Source: Actinomycetota bacterium
GTDB taxonomy: Bacteria > Actinomycetota > Coriobacteriia > Anaerosomatales > JAUXNU01
DNA: 52,088 nucleotides
Direction: 5' to 3'
NCBI GenBank assembly: GCA_030682655.1
Contig: JAUXNU010000125.1
Span: forward strand, 1-52,088
A program made the position numbers and the translations under genes. The notes below the pieces were generated by a model. That model was not told the DNA's origin. It did no database searches and saw only the letters and a list, made by a program, of their open reading frames with translations. Positions 41,036 through 48,640 of this stretch are shown in pieces (within the stretch, counting starts at the first letter, position 1; every line of letters starts with the position of its first letter).

Positions 41036-42014
41036 AGAGCTCACCCAGACTATCACGAAGCGTGCGCTCGGCCTCGTCCCACAGCTCTGACGGAAAGAAG
41101 CCCGGCGAATAGGCCACCACGGCGTCGGCGACCCTGCCAAGGAGCCGCCGGTCCGAGAGCGCCCCTGCCACGGCGCCGATTTCCGCCATGACCGCGACTC
41201 GGTCAGGATCGAGCGGCTCGGGTCGGTCGCTCCAGTCACCGTCGCCGTCGTAGCGGTTGTTGAAATAGTCCATGTCCAGATGGAGCAGGACCGGTCCCGG
41301 CGCGAGATCCTGGAGCCAGTGATCCCTGTCTGGCGTTAAGCGGTAGCGGCCTGGTCCTGTTCCCTCTGCCGTCACGAGCGTAATCGACGGTCTGAGGGCT
41401 CCCGGCTCGAGCAGATCGTCGACGACCGTACCGGCCTCGATCCGGAAGTCTGTGGTGCTCCCCGCCTTGGGCGGCTGACACAGGTGGCGCACCTCGGCCT
41501 GTGGAAAGGCGTGTAGGAAGGGCGTGAGGAAGCTTCCCATCCCGACCGCGCCGCTCTCGAGGGCTCGCTGCACGGAATCGGGGTCTTCTACCCGCACAGG
41601 TCCGCCCCCGATGGGATCGACCCAGCCGCCCTCGCGAAGGAAGAGGCGTGGCGACATCAGATCGCGATGATCGTCCACGTGCAGGATGGTGAGGGGAGCC
41701 GTCCTTTCGAAGCCCGAGCTCGCCGCCCACTGCGACCAGCTGACCAGCGTCCAGGTGTCGTAGAGTGCGGTCGTCACCCGGCCTTGCCTGCGCACCGCCT
41801 GCGCCATGCCTCCCAGGCCGCAATCCCACGGCGCGAGGTTGTCAGACAGGGCCGGATCGACGTGCCGATAGGGGTCCGCGGGCCAGTGCATGATGAGGCG
41901 CCACGCATCGCCGTCCGCAACCGCGTCCGCGTCCCGGTCGCAGAAGTAATCCCGGAGCCGGGCGTGCCGGGCGCGCAGCTCCTCGGGAAGCCGTTCGCGC
42001 GGAACCCGCAACAT
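41028..42014 (-). CDS. UPF0489-family protein, peptide-arginase candidate
   Basis: A 328-aa protein with an arginase-like metal site: ILHVDDHRDL (His112, Asp114, His116, Asp118 region) and VLLHLDMDYFNN near residue 250, the second metal-binding strand. UPF0489 proteins include OspR-type enzymes that hydrolyse arginine to ornithine within ribosomal peptides. The precursor encoded in this operon has three arginines in its C-terminal eleven residues. ATG 42,014 overlaps the stop of the radical SAM gene (TGATG), and a GTG lies one codon earlier. Activity on the precursor is inferred. Confidence 0.8.
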   Translation of the reverse strand: MLRVPRERLPEELRARHARLRDYFCDRDADAVADGDAWRLIMHWPADPYRHVDPALSDNLAPWDCGLGGMAQAVRRQGRVTTALYDTWTLVSWSQWAASSGFERTAPLTILHVDDHRDLMSPRLFLREGGWVDPIGGGPVRVEDPDSVQRALESGAVGMGSFLTPFLHAFPQAEVRHLCQPPKAGSTTDFRIEAGTVVDDLLEPGALRPSITLVTAEGTGPGRYRLTPDRDHWLQDLAPGPVLLHLDMDYFNNRYDGDGDWSDRPEPLDPDRVAVMAEIGAVAGALSDRRLLGRVADAVVAYSPGFFPSELWDEAERTLRDSLGELYA

Positions 42015-44140
42015 CACGCCGCCATCGCGACGGCACCGCGGGCGCGAAGGACGGCTGCCAGCGCGCCGCCGGCCTCGGTCAGGGCGCAGCCGTCCAGGAT
42101 CGCGAACGCCTTGGCGAGATTTGCGTCGGTATCCGCCAGTTGGGTTCGGGCCCGGACGGCCAACCGCTTCGGTCCGGCGTCCCGCACATGCTCCCAGAAG
42201 CGGCGGAGCTCCACGAATACGAAAATGGCATGGAACAGGCCCGAGACCGGTCGAAGGTCTTCGCGCCAAGGCGACACCACGAGATCGCCCGGGTGGGTCG
42301 TGGGGAAGCGACGCTCGAACAGGTAAAGTTTCTGGTGCCGATGTTCGTGCAGCAGGGAATCTGCGAGATCGTAGGCGTCGATCAGGCCGTCGCCCTGCCG
42401 CACCGAGACAAACAGCGCCCCAGGGACGGAGTCGTCGCTGAACGAAACGATCTTGTCGGGGTGGGCGGTCGGATCGCGGATGAACTGGACGGCGGGGCTG
42501 GTCATCTCGATCTCGCGGGCGATCTCGGGCCGCCAGCGGGCAAGGATGTCCAAGGCCTCCGCCGCCAACGGCTTGGCCTCGACCTTTACGCTCTCGGGCT
42601 CGAACTCGACGGCGGCCCCGAACGGCGCCCGCAGCCAGGCATCATCCGCCGCGATGAGCGGCAAGCGGCGGTCTGAGACCGAACGACCTTCCATCGAGAG
42701 CAGATAGCCGGGATCGATGCGAAGGGCTTCGCCCGTCACGTCCCGAACCACACGGCGGTCGCGCGCCGCTAACACGACATGGCTCCAGGCTACGGCACCC
42801 GGTTGCCAGCTCGCGAACGCAAGGTCCGCAGACGGCCAGGCTAGGAGTCGAGCCGCGACCGACGTCTCAGGCCCCCCGAGGCCTTCCAGATACGTCAGGG
42901 CGTCCGTGAACGATACTAGGTGAGCGAGGTTCGCGTCCGCGCGCAGGCGACCGAGTTCGTCTGCGGCGGTTTCGGCGAGTTCGAATTTGTCGACGTCGAT
43001 ATTGAGGGACTCGGCGGGCAACGCCGCGTGGAGGCTTTCCTGGATACGGAGACGGGCGTGCCCGACCAAGGCGGTCATCTCGCGGCAGTAGATGGTCGGA
43101 TGGGCGAATTCATTCGCGCCCCAACGGTGCGGCACGGCGCCCCCGCCGCATATGTCAACGATAGGACAGGCCTGACATTGTCCGCACAGACCGTCTTTGG
43201 AAAGGAGCGCGCGGTGCCTGCCCAGCGCGTCGGAGGCGGCGATCGCCGCAATGGGTGTGTCGTGAACGGTTCCGCCCAGTTGGGTGCCGTTGCCGACGAC
43301 CTTAAGGACGTCGAGATCGTGGTAGGAGCCGTCGGTCTCGATCGAAATCAGGCTGACATCGCCGAACCCGAAGGCGTCGGTGCTCGACGGCAGTCCCATG
43401 AGGGCGTCGAGCAGGGCTTCGAAGCTGCGGACCGGAAGCGACGGATAGCGGTCGAACCAGGCGTCGAAGGCGCGGATTTGCCAGCGTGCGTATAGGTCGG
43501 CATCCGCGTCGCGCCCTGGCGGGGGCCGCAGATGGTGGGCGTCGGGGAGCAGGAAATCGAGCCGGGGTGGAGCGTGTTCCGCGAAATACGCCAGCAGATC
43601 TTCAGGATCCGTACTGGCATCGACGACCGCGATGACGCCTGCGAAAATGCCCGGCCTCCGCTTCAGGCGCTCAAGGGCCGTTTCGACCTTTTCGAAGCTG
43701 GATCGACCGCGGCGGGAGGTGCGGTGCAGGTCATTGACGGCCCGCGGACCGTCCAAGCTCAGCGAAACGCCGATGTTCGCGGCCTCGAACAGATCGAGCG
43801 CGTGTTCGTCAAGGAGAATGCCGTTGGTCTGCAGTCCAACGTCAACCTCGACGTCGGGCCCGACCCGCATGCGGATCAGGCTGGCGAAGTCGCAGAGCGC
43901 CAGGGCTCCGGCCAGCAGCGGTTCGCCGCCATGGAAGATTACCGCCATCCGTGACAGGGCGGTCTCGCGGGCGTAATCGGCCAGGCGACCGGCGAATGCT
44001 TCCTGGTCGGTCGGGCTCAACAGCTTGGGCATCGAGCGCCAGCTCTGATCGGCGTGGTGGTAGACGTAGCAATAGTCGCAGTCGAGGTTGCAACGAGACG
44101 CGACCTTGACGAGGAACGATGTGATCCTCGCCGGCGTCAT
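42014..44140 (-). CDS. Radical SAM/SPASM cyclophane synthase fused to an HExxH domain
   Basis: A 708-aa fusion. Residues 1-380 are a radical SAM/SPASM peptide maturase: SRCNLDCDYCYVYHHADQSW with the CxxxCxxC cluster at Cys17, 21 and 24, then FHGGEPLLAG, QTNGILL, SLDGP, and a SPASM region GLCGQCQACPIVDICGGGAV. This is the FxsB-like class that links an aromatic ring to a neighbouring side-chain carbon, forming three-residue cyclophanes. The C-terminal about 300 residues contain an intact HEHRH at about 598-602 (LADSLLHEHRHQKLYLFERR), resembling the HExxH extension of FxsB-type enzymes and the aKG-HExxH peptide beta-hydroxylases. It starts 6 bp after the precursor gene. Substrate: the 53-aa peptide, by position. 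Confidence 0.88.
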   Translation of the reverse strand: MTPARITSFLVKVASRCNLDCDYCYVYHHADQSWRSMPKLLSPTDQEAFAGRLADYARETALSRMAVIFHGGEPLLAGALALCDFASLIRMRVGPDVEVDVGLQTNGILLDEHALDLFEAANIGVSLSLDGPRAVNDLHRTSRRGRSSFEKVETALERLKRRPGIFAGVIAVVDASTDPEDLLAYFAEHAPPRLDFLLPDAHHLRPPPGRDADADLYARWQIRAFDAWFDRYPSLPVRSFEALLDALMGLPSSTDAFGFGDVSLISIETDGSYHDLDVLKVVGNGTQLGGTVHDTPIAAIAASDALGRHRALLSKDGLCGQCQACPIVDICGGGAVPHRWGANEFAHPTIYCREMTALVGHARLRIQESLHAALPAESLNIDVDKFELAETAADELGRLRADANLAHLVSFTDALTYLEGLGGPETSVAARLLAWPSADLAFASWQPGAVAWSHVVLAARDRRVVRDVTGEALRIDPGYLLSMEGRSVSDRRLPLIAADDAWLRAPFGAAVEFEPESVKVEAKPLAAEALDILARWRPEIAREIEMTSPAVQFIRDPTAHPDKIVSFSDDSVPGALFVSVRQGDGLIDAYDLADSLLHEHRHQKLYLFERRFPTTHPGDLVVSPWREDLRPVSGLFHAIFVFVELRRFWEHVRDAGPKRLAVRARTQLADTDANLAKAFAILDGCALTEAGGALAAVLRARGAVAMAA

Positions 44141-44146
44141 CGAATC

Positions 44147-44308
44147 CTACGAGCGATTGTGGCGATGATGCATCCGGTCGTAGCTGGTGATCACTTCGCT
44201 CGCTTGGGACTCCGCGCGCAGGCGGCCCTGCAGGCGCTGCAGAGCGGGGTTGGCCGTCTCAGCGGTCAGGACCGACGTGCGAAGGCTGGCGGAGGCGGTA
44301 ACTTGCAT
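44147..44308 (-). CDS. RiPP precursor peptide with YDRMHHRHNRS core
   Basis: A 53-aa peptide: leader MQVTASASLRTSVLTAETAN, middle PALQRLQGRLRAESQASEV, and C-terminus ITSYDRMHHRHNRS. AGGAG lies nine bases before the ATG. The last residues are rich in Tyr, His and Arg, suitable for cyclophane cross-links (YDR, HHR or HRH/HRN) and for arginase action. The gene is too small for routine gene finding. From memory it recalls the precursors called YhhA, cyclophane peptides defined by a Tyr-...-His-His core; I cannot verify this. It is read with the synthase gene 6 bp downstream. Confidence 0.8.
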   Translation of the reverse strand: MQVTASASLRTSVLTAETANPALQRLQGRLRAESQASEVITSYDRMHHRHNRS

Positions 44309-44537
44309 GATCAGGATCTCCTCTACCGTCCAGCAATATCGCCGATGAAGCGCTGCCGCAACCCGACTTTGCGGCTCTATCGGTAAAGTAGCAGCTTCCG
44401 GCCTGCGGCGCGGGCCATTGGAGCGAATTTTATCCAAGGTTCATGCACCACTTGTGTTTTTCTGGGGGTTGCCGCAATGGCCCCGACACGCGCGTTCGCT
44501 GGCGGAAAGGACCGGCGGCCTCAACCGGAGACAAGCC

Positions 44538-45356
44538 GTGGCCCGTTTACCGATCAAGAATTCCGTGCTGAGCCGCCTATTCGCGATGTCGGGCAACCTT
44601 TGCGCCCATCCGACCTGCGCGCAGATCCTTTACCGCGACGACGGCACGGGGTTCGTCAACATCTGCCACATCCACTCGGCAGAAGCCGGCTGGACCCGTC
44701 ATGACCCGCTTCTTTCCGACGAGGCCTTGCGGGCGATCGACAACCTCATCCTGCTTTGCCCTAACCATCACGGCGAAATAGACCAGCAATACTCCATCGT
44801 CAGCGCAGACGACCTTCGCCAGTGGAAGCGCCGCCACGAGGCGCGGTTCACCGACATGCGACTGCTGTTTGATCCCCAGATCATCGACCGGGTTGGAAGT
44901 CGGGCGCCGGTGAAGCCGTCCAACATGGGCCAGCTGGCGCAGACGCATCCGGATCATTTCTTGGGCAGTGATCTGCCCGAGATTGCCGTAGAGATGTGCG
45001 CGTTTGTGGACCGTATCCGCAACATCCCTCCCCCCACGATCGAGTTCATGATTCGGGCGCTGCAGCACGGACTTCGGGGTGCAGCAAGCGAAACATGGGG
45101 GTCGTTCGCCATGAAGCTGGACGCCAACGAGATTGCACAGGCGTTTGACCTGACGGGCGCGCAGGTTACGGAGTTCTGCGCGATCATGGAACGTTACGGC
45201 GTCGGTTATCTCGAAGACGACTACCCTGCCCGGGTTGGTATCGCGAGCCCTGCCGAACACATGGACTGGGGGACGTTCAACGAGGCCCTGATCTCCCTTG
45301 GCGGCGACCTTGAAACCCTCCTCCAGGTGCAGGACTTCTCCATTTTCGACGTCTGA
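44538..45356 (+). CDS. HNH endonuclease domain protein
   Basis: A 272-aa protein: zinc-ribbon-like CAHPTC near residues 22-27, NICHIHSAEAGWTRHDPLL, then AIDNLILLCPNHHGEIDQ, the HNH/beta-beta-alpha metal finger with His-Asn-His and paired cysteines. The C-terminal half (IEFMIRALQHGLRG, FDLTGAQVTEFCAIMERYGV) is helical with a winged-helix look. GTG 44,538 is preferred over earlier in-frame starts because GGAG lies 11 bases upstream and the domain begins there. It probably cuts DNA, perhaps as a stand-alone defence or restriction protein; divergent from the RiPP operon. Confidence 0.82.
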   Translation: MARLPIKNSVLSRLFAMSGNLCAHPTCAQILYRDDGTGFVNICHIHSAEAGWTRHDPLLSDEALRAIDNLILLCPNHHGEIDQQYSIVSADDLRQWKRRHEARFTDMRLLFDPQIIDRVGSRAPVKPSNMGQLAQTHPDHFLGSDLPEIAVEMCAFVDRIRNIPPPTIEFMIRALQHGLRGAASETWGSFAMKLDANEIAQAFDLTGAQVTEFCAIMERYGVGYLEDDYPARVGIASPAEHMDWGTFNEALISLGGDLETLLQVQDFSIFDV

Positions 45357-45775
45357 CGGCGGTCTTCCGCGTGATGACGCCTAGGATGGAGAGACTTGGT
45401 CGGCCGGGCCCGCAGCTGCCGGCGGACACGGGTGTCAGCTTAGCGCCACCGGTCGAAAATGGGATAGGCCCGGGTTGGCGCAGGCCGAGGTCTCACCGTC
45501 CGCGAACGTGAGTTTTGGACGGAAAATGTTCCGCCGACTTCGGGTCGAAAAGCGAAACTGTGTGAAGTTCGAACTATTGGCGGCGAGTTTGATCGGGATA
45601 GTGTGTAGTTCATCCTGTGAGGGTGGATTGGCAGACTTGGGTTGAGGCTAGAAACGAAGCCCGCACCGGCGATGCGCCGTGGTGCTTATCCCCAGGGCAG
45701 ATCTTGCATCTGAAGTGGTATCATGTTGGGAGTATCGCGTAGGTTGTGCGACAGTTACTCACTAGGACATTCATT
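45357..45775. other. Gap upstream of the CBASS operon
   Basis: No supported gene in 419 bp. It becomes AT-richer toward the CBASS genes and should hold their promoter, which I cannot place exactly. No repeat or terminator is obvious. Confidence 0.4.
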
Positions 45776-46021
45776 ATGGCTAACTTGCCGAAGTTCACAG
45801 TTACAAAAAACGAGAAAAAGGATCGCTGGGACCTTGTCCAAGACAAGGCCGGTAAGGTTATCAAGTCATTTGATACGAAGACTGAAGCGACCAAGGGCGG
45901 CGTGCTTGAGAAGGCCCTTGGCAAGGCCGGCGGCTCCGTAAAGATCCAAAAGGAAGACGCCAAGTTTCAGGAGGAACGGACGTATCCGCGAAGTGCCGAT
46001 CCTAAGAGTTCCAAGGGGTAG
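45776..46021 (+). CDS. DUF2188-like small protein, first gene of the CBASS operon
   Basis: An 81-aa protein, MANLPKFTVTKNEKKDRWDL.., with KAGKVIKSFDTKTEATKGGV and a GGSVKIQKEDAKFQEERTYP tail. The pattern (V....W.......K......TK..A......A...GG...I....G..Q..RTYP) matches DUF2188. It begins 10 bp before the CD-NTase gene on the same strand, so it is probably an accessory or regulator of the system. ATG 45,776 was chosen as the domain boundary; an earlier in-frame start at 45,746 would add ten residues. Confidence 0.72.
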   Translation: MANLPKFTVTKNEKKDRWDLVQDKAGKVIKSFDTKTEATKGGVLEKALGKAGGSVKIQKEDAKFQEERTYPRSADPKSSKG

Positions 46022-46030
46022 GCTCGCGAT

Positions 46031-46915
46031 ATGGCTTGGGAAGACAAATTTCGTGAGTGGGCAAAGCCACCAGGAAAGACCGAGGAAGAGCGTTGCGAAA
46101 ACGCGATAAGATCCATCAAAAACGCCTTGGCAGCGAGTGCCAAGCTCAAGGGCAGAGGTTATTCGGTTCTGCTTCAAGGCTCCTACCGCAACAATACAAA
46201 TGTCAGCGGCGAGAGTGACGTTGATATTGGAGTCGTGTGTTCGGAATCTCAGTTCAGCACTTACCCTGAGGGAATGAACCGGGAGAGTTTCGGGCTGTCG
46301 CCAGCGAGCTACCCCTACGCCGACTTCAAGAATGACGTAGGTGAGGCGCTCGTTTCTTATTTCGGAAGCGGAGCGGTCAGCAGAGGAAATAAGGCGTTCG
46401 ACGTCAAGGAAACTTCGTATCATGTAGAAGCTGATGTGGCGCCATTCTTTGAGCATCACCGCTACGATAAGAATGGTAGCTCCGACGAGGGTGTAGAGCT
46501 GAGGCCGGACAACAATCCTGCGCAGCGGGTGATCAACTGGCCCCAACAACACTACATCAACGGTGTCGCTAAGAACCAAGCGACTCATATGCGATTCAAG
46601 GCCATGGTCCGCGTCCTAAAGAGTCTGCGAAACGAGATGCTCGAAGCCAAGGTCTTGGCCGCCGAGCCCGCCATTGGCTTCCTTATCGAGTGTCTAGTTT
46701 GGAACGTGCCAAACTCTCGCTTTGGCAAAGCGCGCTACGAAGAGGATCTTCGAAGCATTCTGGCCTTCCTCTTTGACGCCACTTCGACGGACGAAAAGTG
46801 CGGCGAGTGGGGCGAAGTGAGCGAGCTGAAATACCTGTTCCGCGGTGGCCAGAAGTGGACCCGAGCACAGGCGAACGCGTTTATCTTGGCAGCTTGGCAG
46901 TTTGTCGGCTTTTAA
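46031..46915 (+). CDS. cdnA: CBASS CD-NTase (cyclic oligonucleotide synthase)
   Basis: A 294-aa nucleotidyltransferase that makes a cyclic nucleotide alarm signal after phage infection. The catalytic motif is LLQGSYRNNTNVSGESDVDIG, with Gly50-Ser51 and the metal-binding Asp63/Asp65, plus a third acidic residue Asp135 in VEADVAPFF. The C-terminal helical domain (KAMVRVLKSLRNEM) is present. All catalytic residues are intact. No ubiquitin-like conjugation genes (cap2/cap3) or HORMA/TRIP13 genes are seen, so it is a type I system. The clade cannot be set by eye. Confidence 0.9.
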   Translation: MAWEDKFREWAKPPGKTEEERCENAIRSIKNALAASAKLKGRGYSVLLQGSYRNNTNVSGESDVDIGVVCSESQFSTYPEGMNRESFGLSPASYPYADFKNDVGEALVSYFGSGAVSRGNKAFDVKETSYHVEADVAPFFEHHRYDKNGSSDEGVELRPDNNPAQRVINWPQQHYINGVAKNQATHMRFKAMVRVLKSLRNEMLEAKVLAAEPAIGFLIECLVWNVPNSRFGKARYEEDLRSILAFLFDATSTDEKCGEWGEVSELKYLFRGGQKWTRAQANAFILAAWQFVGF

Positions 46916-46924
46916 TAGATCGCT

Positions 46925-47632
46925 ATGCTAAATCGGCTTCACATTACACTTATCCTCGGCATCGCGGTTGTCGCGTGGGTATTCAGTCTTTTTGCCAGAG
47001 GCACACCCGTCACTGTTGATCACTTGGTGCCGTTTGGCATCGCAGTTTCAGCGGTGACCGTTCTGTGTACGACGTTCGACAAGTGGTGTTGGCGCTATGG
47101 AGTTTTCAAAGGCTGGCTCGTCGCGCGTCCTTGGCTCCAGGGCACTTGGCGCGTGTCGCTTCAGTCAAACTGGGTGGACCCTGCGACAGGCAAACAGGTT
47201 GGCCCCATTGAGGGGTTCATGGCGATCCGGCAGACTTTCTCCGCGTTGCACATGCGGCTCTACACCGCCGAGTCGAGTTCGGTCTCAGTGACGGCCTCTA
47301 TTCTGAAATCAGAGGACTGCCTTTACCGTGTGGCCGCAGTCTACCAAAACGAACCCTCCGCGAGCCTGCGTGGTGTCCGAAGCGAAATCCACTACGGCTC
47401 CCTACTGCTTCACGTCCATGCCGACCCTCCTGTGACGATGACCGGGCATTACTGGACGGATCGATCGACGACGGGCACGCTCGATTTTCGGGATCGCAAG
47501 CCAGCGCTCGTCTCCAATTTTGCTGACGGAGTCAGTCTCTTTGCCGAGCTATCGGGTTTGGGGCCGTCAGGGACTTCGGGGACGTTGATTACGTCGCTGC
47601 CGGCTCTCAACACAGAGACCGGCCAAGGCTGA
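46925..47632 (+). CDS. cap15: Cap15-like membrane beta-barrel CBASS effector
   Basis: A 235-aa protein: two N-terminal helices (HITLILGIAVVAWVFSLF and LVPFGIAVSAVTVLC), then a soluble beta-rich domain beginning RPWLQGTWRVSLQSNWVD, typical of the SMODS-associated two-helix/beta-barrel (S-2TM-beta) family. In Cap15 the barrel binds the cyclic dinucleotide and the protein oligomerises to disrupt the inner membrane. Start is the ATG 9 bp after the CD-NTase stop. The last approximately 25 residues (GTSGTLITSLPALNTETGQG) are encoded by a 38-bp sequence repeated at the recombinase end, so the natural C-terminus may have been altered. Confidence 0.82.
   Translation: MLNRLHITLILGIAVVAWVFSLFARGTPVTVDHLVPFGIAVSAVTVLCTTFDKWCWRYGVFKGWLVARPWLQGTWRVSLQSNWVDPATGKQVGPIEGFMAIRQTFSALHMRLYTAESSSVSVTASILKSEDCLYRVAAVYQNEPSASLRGVRSEIHYGSLLLHVHADPPVTMTGHYWTDRSTTGTLDFRDRKPALVSNFADGVSLFAELSGLGPSGTSGTLITSLPALNTETGQG
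47558..47595 (+). repeat. 38-bp repeat, copy 1 (in the cap15 3' end)
   Basis: TTGGGGCCGTCAGGGACTTC (continuing to GTTGATTACGTC) matches 48,675-48,712 at 35 of 38 positions in the same orientation. Here it codes for the last part of the Cap15-like protein. Its core also returns inverted at 50,321-50,335. Confidence 0.85.
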
Positions 47633-47899
47633 TTTCCGCAGAACTCTCACCTCGCGGGAAATTCTTGACCTCGAGGGAAAATCAGCGTTGTCTAGTGCCT
47701 ATCGCAAAGCAATAGGGGTGTGTTTGTGCGAGAGCGGTCGGGCAGTGCCGTAGGTGTTGGTAATCGCAGTACCAACTTGCCCGTCGGTGCCCTTTGCTAT
47801 CCCCAAGGGGGTAGTGGACAGGACCATCTACTTCAGCGGTATTATGGAGAAGGAACCGGAGCAGGTTCGAAAACCCGCTCCGGCAGAGTTCTTGTCGAG

Positions 47900-48172
47900 C
47901 TAGTCGACCCGCGTCACCTCACGAGCGTGATGGTACGCAGTGGCAACCGACTCCAGGAACAACGCAATATTTCCCAGAGCCCAGACGAGGGCGATGGCAG
48001 TCCCGAGGGGATCGCCAGACGTCAAAGCGTCGAACGCCTGAGTCAGTCGGAGAAAGGCCTTTTCGGCCGACCCCGTCGCATGACAGCTGGGTCCGGCGAT
48101 AGTCACAAACCGAACACCGCCCCGAGCTATTGCTCGGGAAAGCCTAACAAACTTGAGAAGTGCACTAAGCAT
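47900..48172 (-). CDS. Small hydrophobic protein with a strong ribosome binding site
   Basis: A 90-aa protein: MLSALLKFVRLSRAIARGGV.., with a C-terminal helix (GTAIALVWALGNIALFLESV) that could span a membrane. AAGGAGGA stands nine bases before the ATG at 48,172, an unusually perfect ribosome binding site, which is the main reason to accept it over rightward frames in the same stretch. No family recognised. It lies between the CBASS operon and the recombinase and could be a toxin-like or regulatory peptide; that is open. Confidence 0.55.
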   Translation of the reverse strand: MLSALLKFVRLSRAIARGGVRFVTIAGPSCHATGSAEKAFLRLTQAFDALTSGDPLGTAIALVWALGNIALFLESVATAYHHAREVTRVD

Positions 48173-48640
48173 CTCCAAGTTCCTCCTTCTAGAGGAGCGA
48201 CCTGACCTTCAAATCTAGTTCGGTCCTCTGGTTGAGCGGGGCCGTCACCATCTTGGTGGCGGCCCTTTCCAATTGGACGGCCGCCCTCAAGAGAAGCGAG
48301 GCGTTTGAGGTTAGGGGCTCAGCATGGTTGACCTCCTTATGTCGCGGAAAACAAAAGAAAAGCCGCTGTTCCAAAAACAGCGGCTCTACGGCTCAAAGAC
48401 CAAATTGACTTAGGCGCGCGTGGCCGCGCCGGCGGCACCTTGCGTATGATGTGCATCAACTCGAACATAGCCACGCTCCGGTGAAAGTAGGAATGTGGGC
48501 CAGGTGGCCAGTTCGGTTTAGTCGATGCTGTCCGTTCTCCGGAGTTGGGGAATGTGTGACTGACTCATTAATGGCAACGCTTCATTAGAGTCAATGAACG
48601 GGCCCGGGCGTTCGCGACCTTGTGATCGAAGGGCGTTTTC
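48173..48640. other. Gap with two strong hairpins
   Basis: 468 bp without a supported gene. It contains a hairpin GGGCCGTCACCATCTTGGTG..CGGCCC at 48,238-48,265, upstream of the small gene, and the recombinase terminator at 48,361-48,386. The first could be a terminator or attenuator on either strand. Confidence 0.45.
48345..48386 (-). terminator. Terminator of the serine recombinase gene
   Basis: AGCCGCTGTT and AACAGCGGCT form a 10-bp stem at 48,361-48,386; on the minus strand the stem is followed by TTTTCTTTTGTTTT. It lies downstream of the leftward recombinase gene. Confidence 0.85.

Noticed and set aside
42920..43495. Rightward frame inside the radical SAM gene
   Set aside because: Antisense shadow; the radical SAM motifs on the other strand are unambiguous.
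47720..48205. Rightward 161-codon open frame after cap15
   Set aside because: No motif or ribosome binding site, composition unlike protein, and it is antisense to a small gene with a strong ribosome binding site.
48189..48374. 61-codon leftward frame before the small 90-aa gene
   Set aside because: It crosses two hairpins, including the recombinase terminator, so it is more likely non-coding.
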